Source: Chloroflexota bacterium
Lineage (GTDB): Bacteria; Chloroflexota; Dehalococcoidia; Lucifugimonadales; Lucifugimonadaceae
Length of the DNA stretch: 64,000 bases
NCBI GenBank assembly: GCA_002718415.1
Contig: PBEM01000015.1
Coordinates: 23,732 to 87,731, forward strand
Direction: 5' to 3'
Both the position numbers and the translations under genes were made by a program. Below the pieces are notes generated by a model. That model searched no databases and was not told where the DNA came from. It saw only the letters and a program-made list of their open reading frames with translations. Position 1 is the first letter of the stretch; each line of letters begins with the position of its first letter. This document shows positions 9,345 to 17,778 of the stretch, piece after piece.

Positions 9345-10474
9345 AAATAACAGATATAAAAATTAGTGAATTTAGTATTTCTGATAATACTCCATTTTTT
9401 AAACTTAAAAAAGAAAATGGTTTTTGGGAAAAATATGACATAAAAAAATCTTTAGGAGCTATACATGTAATGCATGTCTATACAGATGAAGGTATAGAAG
9501 GAATTTGTACTGTAGGAGATGCACGTTACACAACCATAACTGAAACCGCACTTACATATCTAAAATACTTAACCATCGGTGAAGACCCGACTAAAATAGA
9601 ATATCTATTTGACATGCTTTCAAAAGCAACAAGGAACATATTCTTACCTCCAGGATGGTTTGGTACATTTGATAATTGTTTATGGGATATACAAGGGAAA
9701 ATTAATTCTAAATCAGTAGCAGCACTTATTACGGAGAAACCTTCTGTAGTTAAATCTTATTACAATTATCGCGGAAGAGGAAACGATATAAAACTTTCTA
9801 TAGAAGATGCAAATTTAGCAATTGAAAAAGGGTTTACTATCTTAAAAGACCACTTCATTGGAAATGTAAAACAAAATACTAAATCTTTTGAATCAATAAG
9901 AAAATCAGTTGGAGATGAAATAATACTTCTACATGATGCAGCAGGATGTAGTTATAGTCTTCAAGATGCAATAGAGATAGGAAAAACATTAGATCTCATG
10001 AATTTTCGATGGTTTGAAGAACCATTTAACGACAGAAATTTAGGTGATTTAAAAAAATTAACTTCTAAAGTTAATATACCTATTTTAGCTTTAGAAACAT
10101 TAATGAATGATTTTATTTTGATGAAAGAATGGGTAAAAGAAGGAGCTGTAAATTTAGTAAGAGCAAATGCTCGACACGGTACTACTGGTGTAGTTAGAAT
10201 TGCTAGAGAATTGGAAAAAGTTGATATAAATATTGAACTAAATGGTCCAGGTGGATTATTTGGACATGTTCATTCTCAATTAGTATCAGCAATCCCAAAC
10301 ACATCATTCTATGAATATTTCCCTGATGGTTCCAGAGATGAATTAGGTAAAGAAATTGGATTACTCAATCCACCTATACCTAAAAATGGCAATATAAATA
10401 TTTCTAAAAAATATGGATGGGGTTATGAAATAGATTCAGATTATTTTAATAAAAAAAGAATTGGATTTTTTTAA
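9341..10474 (+). CDS. Enolase-superfamily protein (mandelate racemase/muconate lactonizing type), divergent
   Basis: This is a member of the sugar-acid dehydratase/racemase superfamily (COG4948-like): an N-terminal capping domain to about residue 125, then a TIM barrel. Candidate catalytic and metal residues are Lys169-x-His171, Asp199, Glu226, Glu252 and His309/His311. The second-strand motif is L-K-D-H, not the common K-x-K. The usual Asp of the sixth strand is replaced in N-L-V-R-A-N-A-R-H-G. It is the most divergent of the six paralogues here. It is coupled by ATGA overlap to the dehydrogenase copy 2, which suggests it dehydrates the sugar acid made by that enzyme. It converges on the next gene 9 nt away. 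Confidence 0.8.
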   Translation: MKITDIKISEFSISDNTPFFKLKKENGFWEKYDIKKSLGAIHVMHVYTDEGIEGICTVGDARYTTITETALTYLKYLTIGEDPTKIEYLFDMLSKATRNIFLPPGWFGTFDNCLWDIQGKINSKSVAALITEKPSVVKSYYNYRGRGNDIKLSIEDANLAIEKGFTILKDHFIGNVKQNTKSFESIRKSVGDEIILLHDAAGCSYSLQDAIEIGKTLDLMNFRWFEEPFNDRNLGDLKKLTSKVNIPILALETLMNDFILMKEWVKEGAVNLVRANARHGTTGVVRIARELEKVDINIELNGPGGLFGHVHSQLVSAIPNTSFYEYFPDGSRDELGKEIGLLNPPIPKNGNINISKKYGWGYEIDSDYFNKKRIGFF

Positions 10475-10483
10475 AGATTTTAT

Positions 10484-11656
10484 TTATTTAATTATTATTT
10501 CTTCCACTTTATACTTTTTTAATAATTCAAAATCATATTCGACACCCAAACCTGGACCTTCTGGAACTGTCACACAACCATCTTTATCTATGGAAGTTAA
10601 ATTATCTTGATAACCGCATTTAAAATAATTAAATCTAGTTGATTCTAATTTTGGGTGGACTAAGCCCAATTCATAAAAATTTGAATTCCTAATTGCCGCC
10701 ATGCAATGTCTTTGTGCAGGACCACCTACATGAAGTTCTAAATCCATTCCATAACCTTCAGCAGCATGTGCTATTTTCATTACCCCGGTAATACCTCCAT
10801 CATAATCAGGATCAGCTCGCCAAAAATCAGTTGCCTCAGCAGCTGCCATATCTGAATGTGCTTCAACCAAATGAACGTGCTCGCCTTGTAAAAGAGGTGT
10901 CTTCAACATTTTACGTAATTGACGATGAAAATAGTGAGACACACCACCATCTCTCATTGGGTCTTCATACCAAAAAAAATTTTCTTCATCACAAGCCCTT
11001 CCTACAGCTAAAGCGTCGGCAAAAGTATCATATACACAGCAAGGATCAGTCATTAACGCCATTTTACCCCCTACCCGTCTACCTACCTCGTGAACTGTTT
11101 TTATTTCTTTATTTAAATCTACTTGAGCCCAAGAATGGATCTTGAATCCTTTATAACCTAATTCAAGACATTGTTCAGCAAAATCCCCATATGCTTCTGG
11201 CGAATCAAGACCACCCTTAGTTCTATCTCCATGAGCAGTACTTGCATAACATGGAAGTTTTTTCCTGTATCCTCCTAATAATTGATAAATTGGAGCGTTA
11301 AAGTATTTCCCTGCAATATCCCAAAGAGTAACATCGATTGGACCAATACCCATACGATCATGCTTTCTCAAAATAGATTTTGCATTATTATAGATATATT
11401 CCCTCTCTAAAGCATTTTTTCCAATTAAGAATGGCCCCAAAATTTGAATTTGTTCGAGAACAGAAGGAGTACCAGTAATATATTCCCCTGTTATACCCTC
11501 ATCTGTAAAAATCTGAATACTTAAAGGAGATGTATAAGTTAAACTACCAGGTTCATAAAATACACCTTGTCCAAAACTCACATCATAACCTATATCATTT
11601 AGCGGTAATCTAAATCTAGTTAATTTAATTTTTTTTATTACCGGTACATTATTCAT
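10484..11656 (-). CDS. Enolase-superfamily sugar-acid dehydratase/racemase
   Basis: Visible barrel residues are Lys172-x-His174, Asp204 (M-T-D-P), Glu231 (Y-E-D-P), Glu259 (Q-G-E-H), Asp282/Asp284 and His309 (E-L-H-V-G-G-P). The capping domain is standard, with L-L-G-G-Y near residues 127-130. The metal-ligand triad D-E-E is complete, so the enzyme should be active, but the K-x-H motif does not fix the substrate. It is the third gene of a leftward operon: the ATG at 11656 directly abuts the stop of the epimerase-fold gene at 11657. Confidence 0.85.
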   Translation of the reverse strand: MNNVPVIKKIKLTRFRLPLNDIGYDVSFGQGVFYEPGSLTYTSPLSIQIFTDEGITGEYITGTPSVLEQIQILGPFLIGKNALEREYIYNNAKSILRKHDRMGIGPIDVTLWDIAGKYFNAPIYQLLGGYRKKLPCYASTAHGDRTKGGLDSPEAYGDFAEQCLELGYKGFKIHSWAQVDLNKEIKTVHEVGRRVGGKMALMTDPCCVYDTFADALAVGRACDEENFFWYEDPMRDGGVSHYFHRQLRKMLKTPLLQGEHVHLVEAHSDMAAAEATDFWRADPDYDGGITGVMKIAHAAEGYGMDLELHVGGPAQRHCMAAIRNSNFYELGLVHPKLESTRFNYFKCGYQDNLTSIDKDGCVTVPEGPGLGVEYDFELLKKYKVEEIIIK

Positions 11657-12427
11657 TTAATTACCAATTTTTTTATGGGTTTCAGGTCTCCAATTAAGTA
11701 TTCGCTTTGCTGTAGATAAATTATGAGATTGTTGATTTTCATCTCCTGCTATAAATATTGGTTGGAACCATCCTTTACCAGTATTTAATCTTTCTAAACC
11801 ATTTATATAGGCAGATGCTAAATCTTCTTCATCAGTAACATATAAACGTTTATAATGATTAATTTTCGGTCTCGGTATTTTTCGTTCTTCAATCCATTCA
11901 GCTCTGTTCCTAGGACCTGTAATTCTAAACGCAAAAATATTCATATCAAACCATTTGGAAAAATATTTGCAAATTTTCTCTCCAAATCCTTTTGACAAAC
12001 CATATGCAGATGGCGTATCTAGAGGAATATCATATTCATTACTAAAATAATCTCTATCTCGGAAATGCACACTCATTGTGCTTGTATAAATCCCTGATAA
12101 TAAACCCTCCCCCTGTGATAACCATAAAAAGTTATGTAAACCTAAACAATTTATTTCATAATTATTTTTAATTACTGTTAAATCTTGATCTGTTACACTT
12201 CCACCTTGTGGGCTTTTCATTACTACCCAAATAAATGAATCTATATCTATAATTGCTTTTTTAATATCATCAGGGTTCAATACTGATCCTTGGATAAAAT
12301 CTACATCATGTTCTGGAGTTGATAGATCCATTACCCTTACATCGTATCCTCTTTCCAATAAGTATGGAGTTATAAAAGAACCTACCTTCCCTGATCCACC
12401 TATGAGTAAAATTTTTTTATTTTTCAA
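11657..12427 (-). CDS. NAD-dependent epimerase/dehydratase family protein
   Basis: This is an extended-SDR protein with N-terminal G-G-S-G-K-V-G (residues 9-15) for NAD binding and a Y-G-L-S-K catalytic Tyr/Lys motif in the middle. It has 256 residues and no membrane segments. It lies between two enolase-superfamily genes on the same strand, with 25 nt upstream and no gap downstream, so it very likely acts on the same sugar or sugar-acid pathway. It differs clearly from the two uronate dehydrogenase-like paralogues at 5009 and 8577. The substrate is unknown. Confidence 0.8.
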   Translation of the reverse strand: MKNKKILLIGGSGKVGSFITPYLLERGYDVRVMDLSTPEHDVDFIQGSVLNPDDIKKAIIDIDSFIWVVMKSPQGGSVTDQDLTVIKNNYEINCLGLHNFLWLSQGEGLLSGIYTSTMSVHFRDRDYFSNEYDIPLDTPSAYGLSKGFGEKICKYFSKWFDMNIFAFRITGPRNRAEWIEERKIPRPKINHYKRLYVTDEEDLASAYINGLERLNTGKGWFQPIFIAGDENQQSHNLSTAKRILNWRPETHKKIGN

Positions 12428-12452
12428 TTTTCTATAACCTCTAAATTATTAA

Positions 12453-13643
12453 TCAAACAGAATATCCAACAGAACCATCATTTCTTATGGGTATATTTTC
12501 TAATTTTCTTTCATTAGGAAATTTTTCACCATCCTTCAATTTTTTCGTAGATTCATTTATTAACCTTTCAAAATCAACATTCATTCCTATTCCTGGGTAA
12601 TCTGGTAACATCAAATACCCTCCTTCTCTCTTCCATAAACTTCCAAAAATTTTATTGTCATCTGATTCATCCGCAAGAGTATATTCTTGAGTTAAAAAAT
12701 TAGGTATTGCAGCATCTATACATGATGCTGCTGCAGTAGTTACAGGAGTAACAAAATTATGAGTAACTAATGCTGAATGATAAGATTCGGCTATTGCTGC
12801 TATCTTTTTTACTTGTGTAATACCTCCAGCAAGGCCTAAATCAGGTCTCGCATATTGGCTACCTCCAGATTCAAATAATTCCCGGAATTCCCATATATTA
12901 TGCATTCTTTCTCCATTTGCTAAAGGTATTTCAGTTCTAGAACCTATAGTCGATTGACTTGTAATAGAATCAATTTGAACTGGATCTTCAATAAAAAGTG
13001 GATGAAATTCAAATAATTCTTTTGCGAGTGCTATAGAAAGCATAGGGGTCAATTTTCTATGAATTTCCAAAATTATGTCCACATCTAAACCTGCACCTTC
13101 TCTTAGTGCCTTTACGTTTTTCTTTGTTTCAGATATCAACTTAGGTAAAGTCATCGATTCGTAACCATCAGGTAAAGGATCAATCTTTAATGCAGTAAAA
13201 CCATCTTCACTAGCGGCTTTGGCTGCATTATAAATATTATCTTGAAGATTATTCCCATAATGAGTACCTAAAAGTAAATGTACTCTTATTTTATTTCTAG
13301 TAGGACCACCTAATAATTTCCAAACTGGAACTTCATAGAACTTACCCTTAAGATCCCACAGAGCAATATCAACTGCACTTATAGCACCACTTAAAATTGA
13401 TCCCCTGAACGGCCCCATACGATATAAATATTGCCAATGATGTTCGATTTGAAAAGGATTTTTCCCGAGTAAATAATCTCTGAATGTCTGTAAAACAGCA
13501 TGGGTAGCTTTTGGATAAGCCCAACATGATGATGCACCAATACCCTTCAAACCATTAGATAATGTAATTACCACATAGTGAACTGAGTTAAAAATTATAC
13601 TTTCAACTTCAACTATTTTTAAATTTTCTTCTGAATTTTTCAT
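12453..13643 (-). CDS. Enolase-superfamily dehydratase, D-galactonate dehydratase-like
   Basis: The layout follows the galactonate/mannonate dehydratase group: Lys153-x-Asp155 (L-K-I-D-P), Glu193-x-His195 where most relatives have Asp-x-His, then Glu219 (I-E-D-P), Glu245 (N-G-E-R-M), Asp268 (R-P-D-L-G-L-A-G-G-I-T) and His295 (V-T-H-N). The Asp-to-Glu change at the first metal ligand is conservative but unusual for the group. It is the first gene of the leftward operon 13643-10484, reading away from the XRE regulator at 13786. That regulator is therefore a candidate controller of this operon. Confidence 0.85.
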   Translation of the reverse strand: MKNSEENLKIVEVESIIFNSVHYVVITLSNGLKGIGASSCWAYPKATHAVLQTFRDYLLGKNPFQIEHHWQYLYRMGPFRGSILSGAISAVDIALWDLKGKFYEVPVWKLLGGPTRNKIRVHLLLGTHYGNNLQDNIYNAAKAASEDGFTALKIDPLPDGYESMTLPKLISETKKNVKALREGAGLDVDIILEIHRKLTPMLSIALAKELFEFHPLFIEDPVQIDSITSQSTIGSRTEIPLANGERMHNIWEFRELFESGGSQYARPDLGLAGGITQVKKIAAIAESYHSALVTHNFVTPVTTAAASCIDAAIPNFLTQEYTLADESDDNKIFGSLWKREGGYLMLPDYPGIGMNVDFERLINESTKKLKDGEKFPNERKLENIPIRNDGSVGYSV

Positions 13644-13706
13644 ATCTTATTTGTCCAAATTATTTTTTTACAAATTTCTTTATCTATAGAAATTAAAAAT
13701 TAATGT

Positions 13707-13785
13707 TTACTTATACGTAAAAATTTAAAAAACTTTTAATGAAACAAATGATAAGATATCTTACTTAAGTATGCAAATTAAGTAA
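13707..13785. promoter_or_regulatory. Candidate XRE operator (inverted repeat TTACTTAA-N9-TTAAGTAA)
   Basis: A perfect 8-bp inverted repeat occupies 13761-13768 and 13778-13785 with a 9-nt spacer, ending exactly at the GTG start of the XRE gene. A further TTACTTA half-site is at 13707-13713, and AAGATATCTT at 13753-13762 is itself palindromic. Placement in the divergent gap between an XRE gene and an enolase operon is typical of an autoregulatory operator. Binding is inferred, not shown. Confidence 0.5.
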
Positions 13786-14607
13786 GTGTCTAAACAATTG
13801 CAAAAAGAAATAATACAAAATATAGAAACCCTAAGAAAAAAATCAGGTCTTTCACAATCAGAATTAGGAAAAAAGATTGGTTGGAATCAGAAACAAATAT
13901 CTAGATTAGAACGTGGAGAACGTAAAGATTTAGATTATGAAAGTACTAGTTTACTAGCTAGAGCACTAGGTGTTGATATAAAAACAATAAATCCTTCTTT
14001 TTCCAATACGAATGGTAAAAAAGAAAATACTGTATCTAAATTAATAGAAGAACTAAACAGTATGATACCAAATGAAATCCCAGTATTTTTACAACGTGAT
14101 TGTGGAAATACTAATAGTGACATTGTTTATTATGAATATTCTGCAAATATTCGTAGCCAAATCGATCTCGTTAATAATTCACCTTTTCCAGCTGGAGAGA
14201 AAGGTGAATACTTTGGAATGATATGTGAATTAGATTACAATTTACCTGCATTCAGTGCATCAGATGTATTAATAGCAGATAAAAACTTAAATCCTATTGA
14301 CCCTGTGTTTAACACTGGTAATTTTGTACCTAATAAGTGGGAATTATATGACAGAGTAATAATAAAATTGAATGCTCCAATTAATAATTTTTATACGCAT
14401 CCTGCCATATGGATAGGTCAAGGTAAATGTTTAATAAAAACTGTAGAAGGAAAAAGAAAAGTAATTAAATATAATGAATTTAATTACTTAGGCGTAATAC
14501 TATCAAGAAGATATTACTTCAATAGATCAAGTGCAAAATCCTTTTTATCTGCACGATACGGAATACAAAAGAAATTTGGTATCCGCAAATGGATTCCAAA
14601 TATATAA
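13786..14607 (+). CDS. XRE-family transcriptional regulator
   Basis: The N-terminal helix-turn-helix is clear at about residues 8-62: G-L-S-Q-S-E-L-G-K-K-I-G, then N-Q-K-Q-I-S-R-L-E-R-G. The remaining 200 or so residues form a domain I do not recognise, possibly effector-binding, ending in basic residues. The start is GTG 13786; no ATG fits because the nearby ATG at 13771 runs into a stop after four codons, and no Shine-Dalgarno is visible, so the transcript may be leaderless. The inverted repeat ending at 13785 suggests autoregulation. It separates two carbohydrate gene blocks and could control either. Confidence 0.85.
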   Translation: MSKQLQKEIIQNIETLRKKSGLSQSELGKKIGWNQKQISRLERGERKDLDYESTSLLARALGVDIKTINPSFSNTNGKKENTVSKLIEELNSMIPNEIPVFLQRDCGNTNSDIVYYEYSANIRSQIDLVNNSPFPAGEKGEYFGMICELDYNLPAFSASDVLIADKNLNPIDPVFNTGNFVPNKWELYDRVIIKLNAPINNFYTHPAIWIGQGKCLIKTVEGKRKVIKYNEFNYLGVILSRRYYFNRSSAKSFLSARYGIQKKFGIRKWIPNI

Positions 14608-14618
14608 CAATCTAACAT

Positions 14619-14674
14619 TAAAAGATTTTAGACATTTTACCTAGTAATGTGGTCTATATTAAAGAAATCTTTTA
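14619..14674 (+). terminator. Stem-loop after the XRE gene (terminator or leader element)
   Basis: TAAAAGATTT at 14619-14628 pairs with AAATCTTTTA at 14665-14674. Inside it, TAGAC (14629-14633) pairs with GTCTA (14652-14656) and ATT with AAT. The structure lies 11 nt after the XRE stop and 100 nt before the binding-protein gene. It could end the XRE transcript or act in the leader of the next operon. No strong T-run follows. Confidence 0.4.
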
Positions 14675-14774
14675 TTGATTATTATTATTTATATTGATTG
14701 AATAGAGATGCGAGTATTTTATTTAAAAAATATTCGTTTTAATAATTATTAAATATAGTAGGATACAAAAAATC

Positions 14775-16733
14775 ATGATTGCAAATTTTAATTATAGATT
14801 TAGCAGACTCCTAGTACTTATGATTGGCTTGGTGGCATTTGTCGCTATTGCTGCTTGTACAACAACGGAGACTGTTGAAGTTATAAAAGAAGTTCCTGTA
14901 GAAAAGATCGTAACCAAGGAAGTTCCTGTAGAAGTTGAAAAAATTATCGAAAAGGAAGTCCCCGTAGAAGTTGAAAAGATCGTAACTAAGGAAGTTCCTG
15001 TAGAAGTAATAAAAGAAGTAGCAGTAGAAAAAATTAAGGAAATATCTGTACCAAAAGAAGTTTTGGTAGTTGCAACAGCAACTCCTGATCCAAATGCAGG
15101 AAAAGTAGTTTCCTCTGGTGAAGTTACTGCAGCTATTTCAAATGTTTACTTTATGAACAGTAGCCCAAGATATTGTCCAGCATGTTCAGTTCAAGCCAGA
15201 ACTGGAGCAACAGAATTTCTACTAACTGCTGTTAGAGATGAAAATGGTCAAATAGGAATAGCTCCTCAGATTGCTGAATCATGGACTCAATCTGAAGATG
15301 GAACTTCATGGACTGAGTTTAAATTACGTGAGGGTATACAGTTCCACGGTGGTTACGGAGAAATGACTGCTAAAGATGTAGCTTTTTCTTGGAATGATGC
15401 TAATCCAAATATAGTTGCAGATTCAGTACATGACACTGGTGGTGCTATAGGAACAATACTAAATGAAGTAGAAATAATAGATGATTATACAGTTAGATTT
15501 AATTGGAAAATCTATAACGGATCTACGATGTTGAATTATGTTACTAATTTCGTTGAAGGAATTGGAATTCTTAGTAAGGATTTCTTTGATGAAGTTGGAG
15601 CCGATGCTATGAAAGAACAATTGATCGGTACAGGTCCATTTGAAATGGAAAAATGGGTACAACACGATGGAGCTTACTTAAATGCTGTTCCTGATCACTG
15701 GAGAAAAACTGCTGGTGTAGCAAAAATAAACATTCTAGAAGTTCCGGAAGCTGCAACCAGAAAAGCTATGCTTCAAACTGGACAAGCTCATATTGTAGGT
15801 GATTTACCTCTAAAAGACTGGACTCCTCTAGTAGCAGCTGGCTTCAAAGTAGCTCAGGAAAAGAAACTTGGTGATACTGCATTTACTATGGCAGGAAATT
15901 ACTGGGAAACAGACAATAGTGATGGTGAAAAATTCACTAGTTCTGAAGCAGGAGATGCGTTGTACTTACCAGTAATGGAAGATAAACCTTGGATAGGACA
16001 TCCTGATGATCCTGAAAAGTATGAAAAAGCTAAAAAAGTTAGAACTGCTATGGCAATGTCTATTGATAGAAGTGCTTTAGTAGATGTAATTACAGCTGGT
16101 CTGGGTACAGTTAGCCATATGCCAGGAATTCAAAATTCTGATCCACTATTCAAATCTGAATGGGAGATTCCATATGATGTAGCTGGAGCAAAAGCTTTAA
16201 TGGAAGAAGCTGGATATGCTGATGGTTTTGATTTGGAATGGTGGGGAGGACCTAGTGTAGCTACCGAAGATACAGTACACGAAGCTATCGCTGCAATGTG
16301 GTTGAAAGATTTAAATATCAATTCAACTATAGATCAACAAAACTATTCTTCATTTAGGCCTACTCTTGTAAACAGAACTAATACTAAATTATTATTTAGT
16401 GGAGGTGATGCTCATGTTCCTGTTACTTGGCCTAGAGATTTGAATGCATCTTCTATCTCAAGACCTGGAGGATATAATAGGGCTATTGAAATCCCTATGT
16501 TCAGAGATACTTACAATAAAATGGCCGTAGAGTTAGATGAAGATAAACTCAAAGGTTATGTTGAAGAATACTATGACTGGAATAGAGATAATCTTGTCTG
16601 GGTAGGTGTTTATCAACAACCTCAGGCTGCTTTATATAATCCAGGGTTAATAGACTCTTGGGATATGGTACCTGAAGGTAAGGGTGTATTAGGAATGATG
16701 AATAGCCTAGAAAATATTAAGCTGAAAGAATGA
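14775..16733 (+). CDS. ABC transporter substrate-binding lipoprotein (family 5, peptide/oligosaccharide type)
   Basis: This is a periplasmic-type binding protein anchored as a lipoprotein: an N-terminal basic region, a hydrophobic stretch, and the lipobox I-A-A-C with Cys28. Residues 32-97 are E-V-P-V-E-K-like repeats, a charged linker that I regard as characteristic of Chloroflexota binding proteins. The rest is a family-5 extracellular solute-binding fold (P-Q-I-A-E-S-W, F-K-L-R-E-G-I-Q-F-H, A-K-D-V-A-F-S-W, G-T-G-P-F). It is followed by two permease genes after a strong hairpin (16773-16825). The ligand is unknown; nearby sugar-acid enzymes suggest a carbohydrate or glyco-conjugate over a peptide. 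Confidence 0.92.
   Translation: MIANFNYRFSRLLVLMIGLVAFVAIAACTTTETVEVIKEVPVEKIVTKEVPVEVEKIIEKEVPVEVEKIVTKEVPVEVIKEVAVEKIKEISVPKEVLVVATATPDPNAGKVVSSGEVTAAISNVYFMNSSPRYCPACSVQARTGATEFLLTAVRDENGQIGIAPQIAESWTQSEDGTSWTEFKLREGIQFHGGYGEMTAKDVAFSWNDANPNIVADSVHDTGGAIGTILNEVEIIDDYTVRFNWKIYNGSTMLNYVTNFVEGIGILSKDFFDEVGADAMKEQLIGTGPFEMEKWVQHDGAYLNAVPDHWRKTAGVAKINILEVPEAATRKAMLQTGQAHIVGDLPLKDWTPLVAAGFKVAQEKKLGDTAFTMAGNYWETDNSDGEKFTSSEAGDALYLPVMEDKPWIGHPDDPEKYEKAKKVRTAMAMSIDRSALVDVITAGLGTVSHMPGIQNSDPLFKSEWEIPYDVAGAKALMEEAGYADGFDLEWWGGPSVATEDTVHEAIAAMWLKDLNINSTIDQQNYSSFRPTLVNRTNTKLLFSGGDAHVPVTWPRDLNASSISRPGGYNRAIEIPMFRDTYNKMAVELDEDKLKGYVEEYYDWNRDNLVWVGVYQQPQAALYNPGLIDSWDMVPEGKGVLGMMNSLENIKLKE
14868..15065 (+). 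repeat. Coding tandem repeat (EVPVEK-like) in the lipoprotein linker
   Basis: Imperfect repeats of a unit reading K-E-V-P-V-E-V-E-K-I occur about six times. At DNA level blocks such as GAAGTTCCTGTAGAAG recur several times. The charge pattern suggests an extended or coiled spacer between the membrane anchor and the binding domain. The number of units may vary between strains. Confidence 0.8.
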
Positions 16734-16772
16734 AACAATCTGTGATTACTTGTTAAATTCCTATAAGTGATT

Positions 16773-16825
16773 AATACCTAAAGAGAGATCATGAATTAAA
16801 CCATAATTTTCTCTCTTTAGGTATT
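16773..16825 (+). terminator. Strong intra-operon hairpin between binding protein and permeases
   Basis: A perfect 16-bp stem is formed by 16773-16788 (AATACCTAAAGAGAGA) and 16810-16825, with a 21-nt loop, followed by a short T-rich stretch. It sits 39 nt after the binding-protein stop and 12 nt before the permease ATG. Such hairpins often act as partial terminators or 3' mRNA stabilisers, giving more binding protein than permease. The stem is exact; the function is inferred. Confidence 0.65.
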
Positions 16826-16837
16826 ATTTTATATATA

Positions 16838-17776
16838 ATGAGAAAATTTATTCTACGAAGATTTATATCCTCTGTTATAGCTTTGCTAGGAGTGACGTTG
16901 CTTGTCTTTATTCTATCTAGACAAGTTGGAGATCCTGTTGCATTATTGGTTTCTGAAGGTGGTTATGGACTAACGGAGAATCAATGGGAAATACAAAGAA
17001 AAAAATTAAATCTAGATAAACCGGTACCCATACAATATATATTATGGTTAGGACAAGTAGCTACCGGAGACTTAGGAAGAGACCTTTCCGATAACTACCC
17101 TGTAACTAGAAAAATTAAAGAAAAATTACCTAATACATTAAAATTAGGAATTGCCGCTTGGATAGTTTCAACTTTAATCGGAATTCCTTTAGGCGTATTA
17201 TCTGCTGTTAAAAGAGGTACTGTTTTTGACTATGCTGCAAGATTATTTGCTGTGATAGGAACTACATTACCTCCTTTTTATATAGCAATAATGGCAATGT
17301 TATTTTTTGCAGTCAGATTGCAGTGGGTACCTGTAGCAGGAATAGGAGAAGGTTTTGGTGATTGGAAATATTATGTATTACCGGTTGGAACTTTAGCGTG
17401 GGGTGCTGCATCTGGTTATTTAAGGCTAACAAGATCATCGATGTTAGAGGTATTAGATTCAGAATTTATCAGACTAGCAAGAGCTAAAGGAGTTGGTAAC
17501 ACATCTATTGTATTTAAACATGCTTTAAGAAATTCTCTAATAGTACCATTTACTGTTTCTGCACTATTATTAGCTTCATTCATAACAGGTGTAGTGGTAG
17601 TAGAAGCGGTTTTTGCATGGCCTGGCCTAGGAAGACTAGCTGTAGAAGCAGTAACTAATAACAATTTAAATCTTGTTGTTGGTACAACTTTAGTCTTCGC
17701 CGTACTATTTTTAGTAATAAATTTCTTAGTCGATATAGGATATGTATTCATTGATCCAAGGATACGTTTGAGCTAA
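16838..17776 (+). CDS. ABC transporter permease, DppB/OppB type
   Basis: This is the first permease of the second ABC system: an N-terminal M-R-K-F-I-L-R-R-F helix start, the family motif D-K-P-V-P-I-Q-Y near residues 56-65, about six helices and the EAA loop L-A-R-A-K-G-V-G-N-T near residue 210. It ends with the typical D-P-R-I-R-L-S tail. Length 312 is normal. It starts 12 nt after the hairpin at 16773-16825 and precedes the partner permease by 2 nt. Confidence 0.92.
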   Translation: MRKFILRRFISSVIALLGVTLLVFILSRQVGDPVALLVSEGGYGLTENQWEIQRKKLNLDKPVPIQYILWLGQVATGDLGRDLSDNYPVTRKIKEKLPNTLKLGIAAWIVSTLIGIPLGVLSAVKRGTVFDYAARLFAVIGTTLPPFYIAIMAMLFFAVRLQWVPVAGIGEGFGDWKYYVLPVGTLAWGAASGYLRLTRSSMLEVLDSEFIRLARAKGVGNTSIVFKHALRNSLIVPFTVSALLLASFITGVVVVEAVFAWPGLGRLAVEAVTNNNLNLVVGTTLVFAVLFLVINFLVDIGYVFIDPRIRLS

Positions 17777-17778
17777 AA

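Noticed and set aside
14868..15065. CRISPR array or non-coding tandem repeat
   Set aside because: The units are in frame, encode a repeated linker after a lipobox and lack unique spacers.
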